64,000 nucleotides of DNA, taken from UKL13-3 sp044353855. GTDB lineage: Bacteria; Bacteroidota; Bacteroidia; UKL13-3. Position 1 is the first letter of the stretch; every line of letters starts with the position of its first letter. Under the pieces are notes generated by a model that did not search any database, had not been told where the DNA came from, and saw nothing but the letters and a program-made list of their open reading frames with translations. Where the stretch lies: the NCBI GenBank assembly GCA_044353855.1, contig JBILBF010000001.1:496001-560000 (forward strand), written 5' to 3'. Of this stretch, positions 46,992-55,006 are shown piece after piece. The translations under genes were made by a program, and so were the position numbers.

Positions 46992-47669
46992 ATGTTTAGG
47001 GATGTCATTCAATTGTTGTTTCCCAAAACATGCGTAGCATGTCATGTAAATTTAGTTAAAAATGAGCAGCATTTATGTGTGGCTTGTTTATTGGATTTGC
47101 CTCAAACAAGGTTTCATGAAATGCACGATAACGCACTTGCTAAAACTTTTTGGGGGCGACTGCCAGTGGAACAAGCTTTTGCTTTTGTTTACTTTAAAAA
47201 AGGGAATGCCGTACAACATATTTTACATGAAATAAAATATAAAAACAACAAAGAGCTTGCTGTTTTTGTAGGTCAGTACTATGGGAGTATATTACATGCT
47301 GCTGGTATTAAATTGGATGGAGTTGTGGCTATTCCTTTACACTCAAATAAGCTTCGTTCTCGAGGGTATAATCAAAGCGAACTAATTGCCGAAGGATTGG
47401 CGCAAAGCTTGCAAGTTCCTAACCTAAGCAGCTATGTAACCAGGGTTAAAGCAACTGAAACACAAACAAAAAAAACGCGGTTTGCCCGTTGGCAAAATGT
47501 AGAGGAAGTGTTTAGCCTTAAAAGGGAACATGCATTTGTAGGTAAACACTTATTATTGGTAGACGATGTGATTACAACTGGAGCAACAATTGAAGCTTGT
47601 GGAAATCAACTATTACAAGCATCGGGAGTAAAACTAAGTGTAGCAAGTATTGCTTTTGCAAGCAACTAA
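46992..47669 (+). CDS. ComF family phosphoribosyltransferase-like protein
   Basis: A 225-residue protein of the ComF family: paired Cys motifs near the start (CVACHVN and CVAC, probably zinc-binding), and a C-terminal PRTase fold with LLVDDVITTGAT near 189. In Gram-positive bacteria ComF is a DNA-uptake factor; elsewhere the role is unsettled. It begins five bases after the protease stop. Confidence 0.93.
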   Translation: MFRDVIQLLFPKTCVACHVNLVKNEQHLCVACLLDLPQTRFHEMHDNALAKTFWGRLPVEQAFAFVYFKKGNAVQHILHEIKYKNNKELAVFVGQYYGSILHAAGIKLDGVVAIPLHSNKLRSRGYNQSELIAEGLAQSLQVPNLSSYVTRVKATETQTKKTRFARWQNVEEVFSLKREHAFVGKHLLLVDDVITTGATIEACGNQLLQASGVKLSVASIAFASN

Positions 47670-47678
47670 TTTTGAGTA

Positions 47679-48752
47679 TTAAGCCAACAATCCATCTTTT
47701 AATTTCTCCGCATTTTCTGCAAATTGAAGCTCATCAATAAAATCCTGAATTTCACCATCCATTACTTGTGGTAAGTTGTATACAGTATAACCAATTCTAT
47801 GATCGGTTACACGTCCTTGAGGGTAGTTGTATGTTCTAATTTTAGCAGACCTGTCTCCTGTTGAAACCATCGTTTTACGTGAGCTTGCAATTTTTTCATT
47901 GTGTTTTTGCAACTCAATTTCATACAACTTAGAACGCAACATAGCCATTGCTCTTTCTCTGTTTCCTAATTGGGAACGTTCAATTTGACATACCACCACA
48001 ATACCAGAAGGTCTATGGGTTAGTTGAACTTTGGTTTCAACTTTATTTACATTTTGCCCACCAGCTCCACCTGAGCGCGAAGTTTGCAAATCTACATCAG
48101 CAGGATTAACATAAACATCTACTTCTTCGGCTTCGGGCATTACTACAACTGTTGCAGCTGATGTATGAACCCGACCTTGCGTTTCAGTATCGGGTACACG
48201 TTGCACTCGGTGAACACCGCTTTCATATTTTAATATTCCATAAGCATCTTCGGCTGTTACTTCCATGATAATTTCTTTGTAACCTCCTGCCGAACCTTCA
48301 GTTAAATCAATCACATCTACTTTCCAGCCACGTTTTTCACAATACCGTGTATACATGCGGTGTAAATCACCTGCAAAAATACTGGCTTCATCACCACCTG
48401 TTCCTCCTCTTATTTCGATAATGGCATTTTTTTCATCGCCAATATCTTTGGGTATCAAAAGTATTTTTATTTCCGCTTCAATAATTGGAATCTTTGGGGT
48501 CATTTCATCCAATTCAGACTTTGCCATTTCACGCATATCTTCATCTTTTTCCGTCTGCAAGATTTGTTTACAGTTTTCTATATTGTTAACCAAGCTTCGG
48601 TACTCGTGGTATTTTTCTACTATACGTGTAAGGTCTTTGTATTCTTTGTTTAATTGCTTAAACTTTTTCATATCTGCCAATACCCCGGGGTCGGTTAGCT
48701 TTTCACCTACTGAAATCTGACGTTGCTCTATAGCTTCTAATTTATCTAACAT
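47679..48752 (-). CDS. prfA: peptide chain release factor 1
   Basis: A 357-residue release factor that ends translation at UAA and UAG. Seen: EIRGGTGGDEASIFAGDLHRMY near 114 and the peptidyl-hydrolysis motif GGQ (in SGGAGGQNVNK, about residue 230), then the NYPQGRVTDHRIG segment. Full length, ATG start. It is convergent with comF, nine bases away, and downstream of the beta-strand-rich protein and lpxH on its own strand. Confidence 0.96.
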   Translation of the reverse strand: MLDKLEAIEQRQISVGEKLTDPGVLADMKKFKQLNKEYKDLTRIVEKYHEYRSLVNNIENCKQILQTEKDEDMREMAKSELDEMTPKIPIIEAEIKILLIPKDIGDEKNAIIEIRGGTGGDEASIFAGDLHRMYTRYCEKRGWKVDVIDLTEGSAGGYKEIIMEVTAEDAYGILKYESGVHRVQRVPDTETQGRVHTSAATVVVMPEAEEVDVYVNPADVDLQTSRSGGAGGQNVNKVETKVQLTHRPSGIVVVCQIERSQLGNRERAMAMLRSKLYEIELQKHNEKIASSRKTMVSTGDRSAKIRTYNYPQGRVTDHRIGYTVYNLPQVMDGEIQDFIDELQFAENAEKLKDGLLA

Positions 48753-48788
48753 AATTTACGGTAAAAAATCGAGGCGCGAAGATAAGAA

Positions 48789-49649
48789 CTAGAAGCCATA
48801 AATACGTATTTCTCCTTTTTTAAGCAAATACAATCGATTTTTTTCAATGCTCATGTCTGATACTTCAATTGTATCAGGCATAGTGTAGGTTTGGGTTTGA
48901 AAGGCTTTGAACAAGTACTTTTTAAGGTAAATTCCTTGCTTGTAAAAGAGCTCATCATTAATTACTTTTAGTTCATTACATCCTTTAATGGGAAGTGTTT
49001 TGAGGTATGTTGAAAAAACATCAAACACCAATACCCCATTGGTTGAGTCGTTCACAAATACACGATCGTTGTTATCATACAAATAGGTTATAGCACTATT
49101 CTCTGATATGTATTGACGCACATTTCCGCTTGCTTGTTTATTCAACCCGTCTTTATCCATTTTTTTGAGTTGCAAATCTGCTAAATCAAATACCCAAAGC
49201 CCATTGTCAAATGATCGACAAATTGCTGCAGCTTGACCTATGCCATAATCTGCCAAACGCATTTCACCTCTGTAGGCTAAATTATTATCTAAAAAAACGA
49301 CCAAGTTTAACTCTTTGTAAAACACATATATCTCCATTGGATTAGTGGCATCAACATGTGTTATGTTTCCAAGGTATTTATAATTAAGCGTGCTTAATAG
49401 TTTGCCTTCTGTATTGTATTTGTATAGTTGATTGGTATTGCTTACCACATACATGTTTCCAAGCCGGTCTGTTTGTAAATCTTTGGCTACAATGGGAATC
49501 GTTTTAATGAGTGTAAAAGTGGAATCGGTAGTTGTAGCTTGGACAAAGTTTTTTGGCTGTTGAAAGCTGAATCCTAACAGAAGGATAACAACTCCTAATA
49601 AAACCAAGAGATTTATGTGATAAAAAGTTGATGAGTTGTATCTACTCAT
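48789..49649 (-). CDS. membrane-anchored beta-propeller-like protein
   Basis: A 286-residue protein. A single hydrophobic segment near residues 10-30 (INLLVLLGVVILLLGF) acts as an anchor or uncleaved signal; the rest is regular beta-strand blocks such as LQTDRLGNMYVVSN, NLVVFLDNN and GVLVFDVF, consistent with a seven- or eight-bladed propeller. The function is unknown. Its ATG (49649) overlaps the last eight bases of lpxH, so it is translated with it; prfA follows 36 bases on. An upstream extension to 49712 runs inside lpxH and is rejected. Confidence 0.7.
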   Translation of the reverse strand: MSRYNSSTFYHINLLVLLGVVILLLGFSFQQPKNFVQATTTDSTFTLIKTIPIVAKDLQTDRLGNMYVVSNTNQLYKYNTEGKLLSTLNYKYLGNITHVDATNPMEIYVFYKELNLVVFLDNNLAYRGEMRLADYGIGQAAAICRSFDNGLWVFDLADLQLKKMDKDGLNKQASGNVRQYISENSAITYLYDNNDRVFVNDSTNGVLVFDVFSTYLKTLPIKGCNELKVINDELFYKQGIYLKKYLFKAFQTQTYTMPDTIEVSDMSIEKNRLYLLKKGEIRIYGF

Positions 49650-50388
49650 ATTTTTTGAGCTCAAGAGTAATTCCATCATACACAGCATATGTATTGTACT
49701 CCATCCAATCACCTAAATTTACTACGTGTGTATGGTCTATTATTCTATCAAACGGAAAATGCCTATGTCCTAATATAAAATAATCAATTGCTTGTTTTTT
49801 TAAACACTCTTTTGCATATAATAGTAAGTATTCCTTATCATCACCTAAATAAGTTGCGTTTTCGGTAAACGTTTGTTGTTTGCTGCGGTTAGAAAACCAA
49901 TGGGCTATTGTTAATCCAATATTGGGATGAAAAAAAGCAAACAAACGCTGAAAAAAATAGTTGCGATAGATTGCTAATATTAATTTGAAGCCTTTTTGGC
50001 CAGGACCTAATCCATCTCCATGCGCAATATGAAAAGTTTTACCCAGCAGATTAACGGTAATGGGTTTTGAATATACCATACATCCAATTTCTTTTTCCAA
50101 ATAACCAAATTGCCACAAATCGTGGTTGCCATGAAAAACATGAAGGTTAATACCGCTATCACTTAATTGAGCTAATTTACCTAATAAGCGAACAAATCCT
50201 TTGGGAACTACCGTTTTGTACTCAAACCAAAAGTCGAATAAGTCGCCCACCAAATAAATATCCGAGGCATCTTTGGATACATCGTCAAGCCACTTTACAA
50301 TTCGTTTTTCGCGAACCAAACTATCTGCATGAGTAGGAACTCCTAAGTGAAAATCGGAGGCGAAATAAATTTTTTTAGTTGTACTCAA
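49642..50388 (-). CDS. lpxH: UDP-2,3-diacylglucosamine diphosphatase-like phosphoesterase
   Basis: A 248-residue calcineurin-fold metallophosphoesterase: FASDFHLG near 8-15, GDLFDFWFEY near 48, GNHDLW near 86, AHGDG near 121 and GHRHFP near 198. This pattern matches LpxH, which splits UDP-2,3-diacylglucosamine in lipid A synthesis. The start codon is TTG (50388); the only nearby ATG is in another frame and an in-frame stop lies just upstream. It heads a tight unit with the propeller-like protein and perhaps prfA. Confidence 0.88.
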   Translation of the reverse strand: MSTTKKIYFASDFHLGVPTHADSLVREKRIVKWLDDVSKDASDIYLVGDLFDFWFEYKTVVPKGFVRLLGKLAQLSDSGINLHVFHGNHDLWQFGYLEKEIGCMVYSKPITVNLLGKTFHIAHGDGLGPGQKGFKLILAIYRNYFFQRLFAFFHPNIGLTIAHWFSNRSKQQTFTENATYLGDDKEYLLLYAKECLKKQAIDYFILGHRHFPFDRIIDHTHVVNLGDWMEYNTYAVYDGITLELKKYE

Positions 50389-50448
50389 TGGTTGGCATTT
50401 TGGTTGTTAACGTAAATCTACTATACGCAATAAACTATTTTAAATAAA

Positions 50449-51105
50449 CTATTCGTGCTTTGCATCATCAATTAAAAACACAAATACTTCTTTAGGGCCT
50501 TGTGCACCAATCACCAATGTTTTCTCAATATCGCTGGTGCGGCTAGGCCCCGATATAAACGAAATCATGGAAGGCATATTTTTGCCGTATCTATTGCGCA
50601 AAACTTGCAGCCCATCTTTAATTTCCATCACTACTTGCGAGGTATAAGCTACCACAATATGTGTGGGAGGATACACAGTAAGGATACGTGAGTTTTTACC
50701 TGAAGTAACCAACACTGATCCTGTTCGGGCAATCAAAGCTTCGCAACTTGTGATAGCAACTTGCATTTTATCTAAGCCTTCCTTTTTACCTTGAAACAAC
50801 ACACCTGCATCTTTTAATTGGAGTTGCAAATGTTCATCCCAACAATGGATTGTTTTAAACTTTTTACGCTCGCTAAGGGTAATCAGTTTATCAATAAAAT
50901 CAAATGAATTATCGCAAATAACAAACTGACCGGATAGCTGTGTAAATTGTTTGGCAAATGTTTCAAAAATAGATTCATCAGCATCGGGTTGTGCATAAAC
51001 ATTGGTATCCAAATCAATATTGGTATACTTTGCTTTTGATTTAAAAATCAAAGCTGCGCGTACTTTTTTTAATATTTTTTCTTTGGAGGTTGTATGCTGT
51101 TCCAC
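50449..51105 (-). CDS. LUD-domain protein (LutC/YkgG-like)
   Basis: A 218-residue LUD-domain protein: KEKILKKVRAAL near the start, ARTGSVLV near 128 and ISGPSRTSDIE near 183, the LutC signature. LutC belongs to a three-part lactate oxidation system; no LutA or LutB is here. The frame is open to an ATG at 51180, but the terminator of the enoyl-CoA hydratase gene lies at 51145-51174, so I prefer the GTG at 51105, which leaves a family-typical N-terminus. Confidence 0.82.
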   Translation of the reverse strand: MEQHTTSKEKILKKVRAALIFKSKAKYTNIDLDTNVYAQPDADESIFETFAKQFTQLSGQFVICDNSFDFIDKLITLSERKKFKTIHCWDEHLQLQLKDAGVLFQGKKEGLDKMQVAITSCEALIARTGSVLVTSGKNSRILTVYPPTHIVVAYTSQVVMEIKDGLQVLRNRYGKNMPSMISFISGPSRTSDIEKTLVIGAQGPKEVFVFLIDDAKHE

Positions 51106-51144
51106 TGAGGGCAAGTTATTACTTTTTTTGAAAATGAAACAGCA

Positions 51145-51174
51145 TAAAAAAAGCCAAACATTTCTGCTTGGCTT
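51145..51174 (-). terminator. intrinsic terminator of the enoyl-CoA hydratase gene
   Basis: On the minus strand AAGCCAA and TTGGCTT pair around a 9-base loop and are followed by five more T. It lies about 20 bases past the hydratase stop. Confidence 0.8.
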
Positions 51175-51195
51175 ATCCATTTTATTTCTTTAAAA

Positions 51196-51987
51196 TTATT
51201 TTCCTTTAAACTCCGCTTTACGTTTGTCTTTAAAGGCGGTTGTTCCTTCTTTAAAATCTTCTGAACCAAAGAAATTTCCAAACTCATTTATTTCAACATT
51301 GTTTCCATCTAGTTTCTTTTCGTAATAAGCATTTACACAACGAATAACCGAGGCAATAGCCAAAGGTGATTTGGTTTTAATTTTGTTCAAAATTTCTTCT
51401 GCTTTAGCAATCACTTGATCGCCTGGAACTACATGATTTACCAAGCCCATTTCGTAAGCTCGCTGAGCAGGTATCATATCGGCTGTCATCAATACCTCTA
51501 AAGCAAGTCCTTTGCCAATTAATTGTGCTAAGCGTTGGGTGCCTGCGTATCCTGGAGTAATTCCTAGGTTTACCTCGGGTTGTCCAAATCGAGCACCTTC
51601 GCCAGCAATTCGCATATGGCAAGCCATGGCTAGTTCGTTTCCGCCACCCAATGCAAAGCCATTAATAGCTGCAATAACAGGCTTTGGGCAATTTTCAATT
51701 GCATTTAATACCGCATGTCCTTCGGCACTCATGCGTGTACCTTCTTCTACGCTAAAGTTTGCAAACTCTGCAATATCAGCTCCTGCTGCAAATGCTTTTT
51801 GACCAGAACCTGTAAGTATAACGCCTTTAATATCGGCATTTTGGTATATGCTTAACACGGCATTTTTAATGTCGGTTAGGGTTTGAATGTTTAGTGCATT
51901 CAGTTTAGATTCTCTGTTAATGGTAATGTAAAAAATCTCATTTTTTGCTTCTGTCAGAATCGTTTCGTACATAGTTGCTATTGTCAT
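51196..51987 (-). CDS. enoyl-CoA hydratase
   Basis: A 263-residue crotonase with both hydratase glutamates: Glu118 in GGGNE and Glu138 in GQPE, twenty residues apart, and the FAAGADI oxyanion loop. It should add water across 2-enoyl-CoA in fatty-acid or branched-chain degradation. It differs from the PaaG-like isomerase at 28-29 kb, which lacks the first glutamate. Start ATG at 51987; a second ATG five codons in is possible. Confidence 0.92.
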   Translation of the reverse strand: MTIATMYETILTEAKNEIFYITINRESKLNALNIQTLTDIKNAVLSIYQNADIKGVILTGSGQKAFAAGADIAEFANFSVEEGTRMSAEGHAVLNAIENCPKPVIAAINGFALGGGNELAMACHMRIAGEGARFGQPEVNLGITPGYAGTQRLAQLIGKGLALEVLMTADMIPAQRAYEMGLVNHVVPGDQVIAKAEEILNKIKTKSPLAIASVIRCVNAYYEKKLDGNNVEINEFGNFFGSEDFKEGTTAFKDKRKAEFKGK

Positions 51988-52121
51988 CTAAAAATATTTT
52001 TATTGATTTTTAAAAAGTAAATGGAGTAAATTATTTTTTTAATTTTTAACGTCACAAGGTTAATCGTTAAACTGATTGCATGTGTGCAAATAGGCTATTT
52101 TTTATACACAGTACATACAGG

Positions 52122-52529
52122 TTATTTTGATTGCTTGATACTTACCCAATCCTTGATGTATTGAGCAATTTCGGCCATGGGTGTTCCAGGTGCAAATAAT
52201 TTTCCCACACCAATAGTATGTAACTGTTGCATATCTTCAATGGGAATAATACCACCACCGGTCAGTAATACATCATTGAGCCCTTCTTTTTTCATTAAAT
52301 CAATGAGGCGCGGAAAAACTGTATTGTGTGCTCCTGAAAGAATGCTCACTCCAATTACATCCACATCTTCTTGCAAAGCTGCTTCAACTACCATTTCGGG
52401 TGTTTGGCGCAAGCCTGTATATATTACTTCCATGCCTGCATCGCGCAATGCGGTAGCTATTACTTTTGCTCCTCTATCGTGTCCATCTAATCCTACTTTG
52501 GCAACCAATACTCTAATGGGTTTATTCAT
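52122..52529 (-). CDS. free-standing cobalamin-binding domain
   Basis: A 135-residue B12-binding Rossmann-like domain, homologous to the C-terminal part of methylmalonyl-CoA mutase: DGHDRG (the D-x-H-x-x-G base-off motif, 15-20), SILSGAHN near 72 and LTGGGIIP near 89. It is alone; the large catalytic subunit is not in the window. It follows the lipoprotein by eight bases and gltX beyond it on the same strand, so is read from their transcript. It may be the small subunit of an isobutyryl-CoA-type or other mutase. Confidence 0.92.
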   Translation of the reverse strand: MNKPIRVLVAKVGLDGHDRGAKVIATALRDAGMEVIYTGLRQTPEMVVEAALQEDVDVIGVSILSGAHNTVFPRLIDLMKKEGLNDVLLTGGGIIPIEDMQQLHTIGVGKLFAPGTPMAEIAQYIKDWVSIKQSK

Positions 52530-52537
52530 GTTGTATA

Positions 52538-53089
52538 TTATTTTTGAATGCGCATCAATACCAATGCATCTTTTTTGCGCAATACTTTTTCAAAGTAATT
52601 TCCTAATTGTATATCGTTTGTTTTGTATGCAAATACTGAATCGCCTGAATTATTAACTGCAACAAAAGAACGGCTGAAATATTTTGGTAGTATTGGATTT
52701 TTTTCATCCTCTAGTACATAATATATGTTCAATCCTTTTTTAGTAGGCTCTATAAAACTGAGGCTCCAATATTTTAGAAAATCATCATCTTGTAAAGCAA
52801 TAACAGTGTATTTTTGATTCACCATTCTTAAGCAATGTGTCTCATCAAGCTTTGTTTTATTCATGTTTCCACTGTCTCTGCTTATAAATTCAGTTTCTGT
52901 AATATCAAAAAACAAAGTATCTTTTAACGTGCTACGCTTAAAAAAACTGGAGGGAGTTTTAACAAAATAGGAACCCTGTAATTGTTTAGAAAAAGTTTTT
53001 TGCTCTTGGCCAGGAAGGCTATCAAACAAAGCCGTTTTGCAAGATGAAATGGCTATTCCTATAAGTACATATACAAGTATTTTTTTCAT
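52538..53089 (-). CDS. lipoprotein of unknown function
   Basis: A 183-residue protein with a lipoprotein signal: a short basic and hydrophobic N-terminus (MKKILVYVLIGIAIS) ending in SC at Cys17. The mature part contains about ten beta strands and no named motif. It is six bases downstream of gltX and eight upstream of the B12-binding gene, so lies in a three-gene operon. Function unknown. Confidence 0.75.
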   Translation of the reverse strand: MKKILVYVLIGIAISSCKTALFDSLPGQEQKTFSKQLQGSYFVKTPSSFFKRSTLKDTLFFDITETEFISRDSGNMNKTKLDETHCLRMVNQKYTVIALQDDDFLKYWSLSFIEPTKKGLNIYYVLEDEKNPILPKYFSRSFVAVNNSGDSVFAYKTNDIQLGNYFEKVLRKKDALVLMRIQK

Positions 53090-53095
53090 CCTATT

Positions 53096-54628
53096 TTAAA
53101 TTTTGATTGTATCCATCGCATGCTGAAGGCGATTTATGGTTTCGTGTTTGCCAAATAGTTCTGCCATTTCAAAAATGGGAGGACCACCTGCAACACCCGA
53201 TAAACAAACACGCAATAGCTGCATAAAATCCTTATTGTCTACACCATTTTTAGCTAAAGCTTCGTTGTATGCAGCTTCAATAGTTGTTGCTGTATACTCT
53301 TCAAGCAAGCGCAATGCTTGAATAGTATCTTGCAAAACTAGTGGCGATTTTTCATTCCATCGTTTTGCTACAACTCCCGCATCATACACTTTAGGAGCAA
53401 TAAAAAAGTATTCACCAAAACTCCATAACTCTTTTACAAACGAAATTTTTTCTTTGATTAACTCACAAGTGCGTGTAATGTATACATCGCTAAAATCCAA
53501 CTTATGCGCGACAACTTCTTTTTTCAATTCGGCTGCAAGAACAGCATTATCGGTATGGCGAACGTATTGTTGGTTAAACCATTTTGCTTTATTTTGGTCA
53601 AATTTTGCACCATGTTTACTTACCCTATCTAATGAAAATAGGTCAACCATTTCGGTTAAGCTCATCAACTCTAAATTGTTTCCGGGATTCCAACCAAGCA
53701 ACGCCAATAAATTTAAAACGGCTTCAGGCAAGTATCCACTCTCGCGGTAACCGCTCGACACTTCGCCTGTTTTAGGGTCGGTCCATTGCAAAGGGAAAAC
53801 TGGGAATCCTAATCTGTCGCCATCACGTTTGCTGAGTTTTCCGTTTCCTTCTGGTTTTAATAATAAAGGCAAGTGTGCAAATTTTGGCATTACCTCTTCC
53901 CAGCCCAATGCACGGTATAATAAAACATGCAACGGAGCAGAAGGCAACCATTCTTCTCCACGAATGACATGCGATGTTTGCATCACATAATCATCTACCA
54001 CATTTGCTAAATGATAGGTTGGCATACCATCGCTTTTGTATAAAACCTTATCGTCCATTTGGCTGGTATTTACATTCACCCAACCACGTATTTCATCATG
54101 AAATTTCACTTCTTCTTTGCGGGGTAATTTAAAACGGATCACATATGCATCACCTTTTTCAATTCTACTTTTAACTTCGTCTTCGCTAAGCGTTAATGAA
54201 TTTAACATAGCGCTTCGGGTAATTGCATCGTATTTAGCATCCACGTTTGAGGCTTTTAATCGTTCACGCATAGCCTCCAAATCTTCGGGCGTATCAAAGG
54301 CATAATAGGCATGACCAGCATCTATAAGTTGCATAGCATATTGCTTGTACATTGGCTTGCGCTCGCTTTGGCGATAAGGCGCATATGGGCCATCACCAAA
54401 ACCAAGCCCTTCATCTGCAGGAATGCCTAGCCATTTTAGCGCCTCAATAATATATTCTTCGGCACCAGGCACAAAGCGGGTTTGGTCGGTATCTTCCACA
54501 CGAATGTAAAAATCGCCACCATGTTTTTTGGCAAACAAATAATTGTACAATGCTGTACGAACACCACCAATATGCAAAGGCCCAGTAGGGCTTGGGGCAA
54601 AACGAACTCTAACTCTTCTGTCTGTCAT
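53096..54628 (-). CDS. gltX: glutamyl-tRNA synthetase
   Basis: A 510-residue class I synthetase charging tRNA-Glu. Seen: the HIGH-type motif PTGPLHIGG (14-22), RVEDTDQTR near 43 and the KMSKR-type motif KLSKR near 263. Full length, ATG start. It heads a tight operon with a lipoprotein and a B12-binding domain, an unrelated combination. The substrate tRNA-Glu lies at 9.1 kb. Confidence 0.97.
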   Translation of the reverse strand: MTDRRVRVRFAPSPTGPLHIGGVRTALYNYLFAKKHGGDFYIRVEDTDQTRFVPGAEEYIIEALKWLGIPADEGLGFGDGPYAPYRQSERKPMYKQYAMQLIDAGHAYYAFDTPEDLEAMRERLKASNVDAKYDAITRSAMLNSLTLSEDEVKSRIEKGDAYVIRFKLPRKEEVKFHDEIRGWVNVNTSQMDDKVLYKSDGMPTYHLANVVDDYVMQTSHVIRGEEWLPSAPLHVLLYRALGWEEVMPKFAHLPLLLKPEGNGKLSKRDGDRLGFPVFPLQWTDPKTGEVSSGYRESGYLPEAVLNLLALLGWNPGNNLELMSLTEMVDLFSLDRVSKHGAKFDQNKAKWFNQQYVRHTDNAVLAAELKKEVVAHKLDFSDVYITRTCELIKEKISFVKELWSFGEYFFIAPKVYDAGVVAKRWNEKSPLVLQDTIQALRLLEEYTATTIEAAYNEALAKNGVDNKDFMQLLRVCLSGVAGGPPIFEMAELFGKHETINRLQHAMDTIKI

Positions 54629-54701
54629 AACGGGGGCAAATATAGCTTTTTGTGTTGGAGTTCAAACAGGTATTCTATGTGTTGAATGGGTCTTATTTGT
54701 A

Positions 54702-54709
54702 TATATTTG
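54702..54709 (+). promoter_or_regulatory. likely -7 box TATATTTG of the small membrane protein
   Basis: TATATTTG fits the TAnnTTTG consensus. A weaker GTTG box (54681-54684) lies 17 bases upstream. Transcription would begin near 54716, almost at the first codon of the open frame that encodes the small membrane protein. Confidence 0.5.
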
Positions 54710-54716
54710 TACTATC

Positions 54717-54977
54717 ATAAAAATAATCGCATTCCTTATTGAACTAATCGGCTGGGTGAAAATTGTTCTTTCTCCTACGTTGGCTGCTGCTTTAATTGCA
54801 GGCATCATTCTTTACAATAAACAAGATGAGAATGGATTAATGATTGCTGCTTCGTTAATCTTTTTTGGCTTTATCATCGGTGTAGTTTGGGCAACGTATG
54901 TATGGAAAAAACACGGAAATACGACCGGCTTTTTATCACGGGTTTCGGCTTCGCCTGAGCTGAATAAGAAAGAGTAG
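54717..54977 (+). CDS. small two-helix membrane protein
   Basis: About 86 residues with two hydrophobic segments (about 16-31 and 41-60), then a basic segment WKKHGNTTGFLSRV and the PELNKKE end. I know similar small Bacteroidota proteins but no function. The start is unclear: the family-like N-terminus (IIAFLIELIGWVKI) has no ATG, GTG or TTG in front of it, only ATA at 54717. GTG at 54756 (GWV|MKIVLSP) would give a shorter protein of 73 residues with a 40-base leader. Coordinates give the longer form. Confidence 0.62.
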   Translation: MKIIAFLIELIGWVKIVLSPTLAAALIAGIILYNKQDENGLMIAASLIFFGFIIGVVWATYVWKKHGNTTGFLSRVSASPELNKKE

Positions 54978-55006
54978 GTTCACTCGTTTTTCCTTATACT
55001 TGCACT

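Noticed and set aside
49650..49712. Longer start of the beta-propeller-like protein
   Set aside because: The extra residues lie inside the lpxH reading frame; the ATG at 49649 gives a normal signal anchor.
51106..51180. ATG start of the LUD protein at 51180
   Set aside because: The added 25 residues overlap the terminator of the upstream enoyl-CoA hydratase gene and look unlike a LUD N-terminus.
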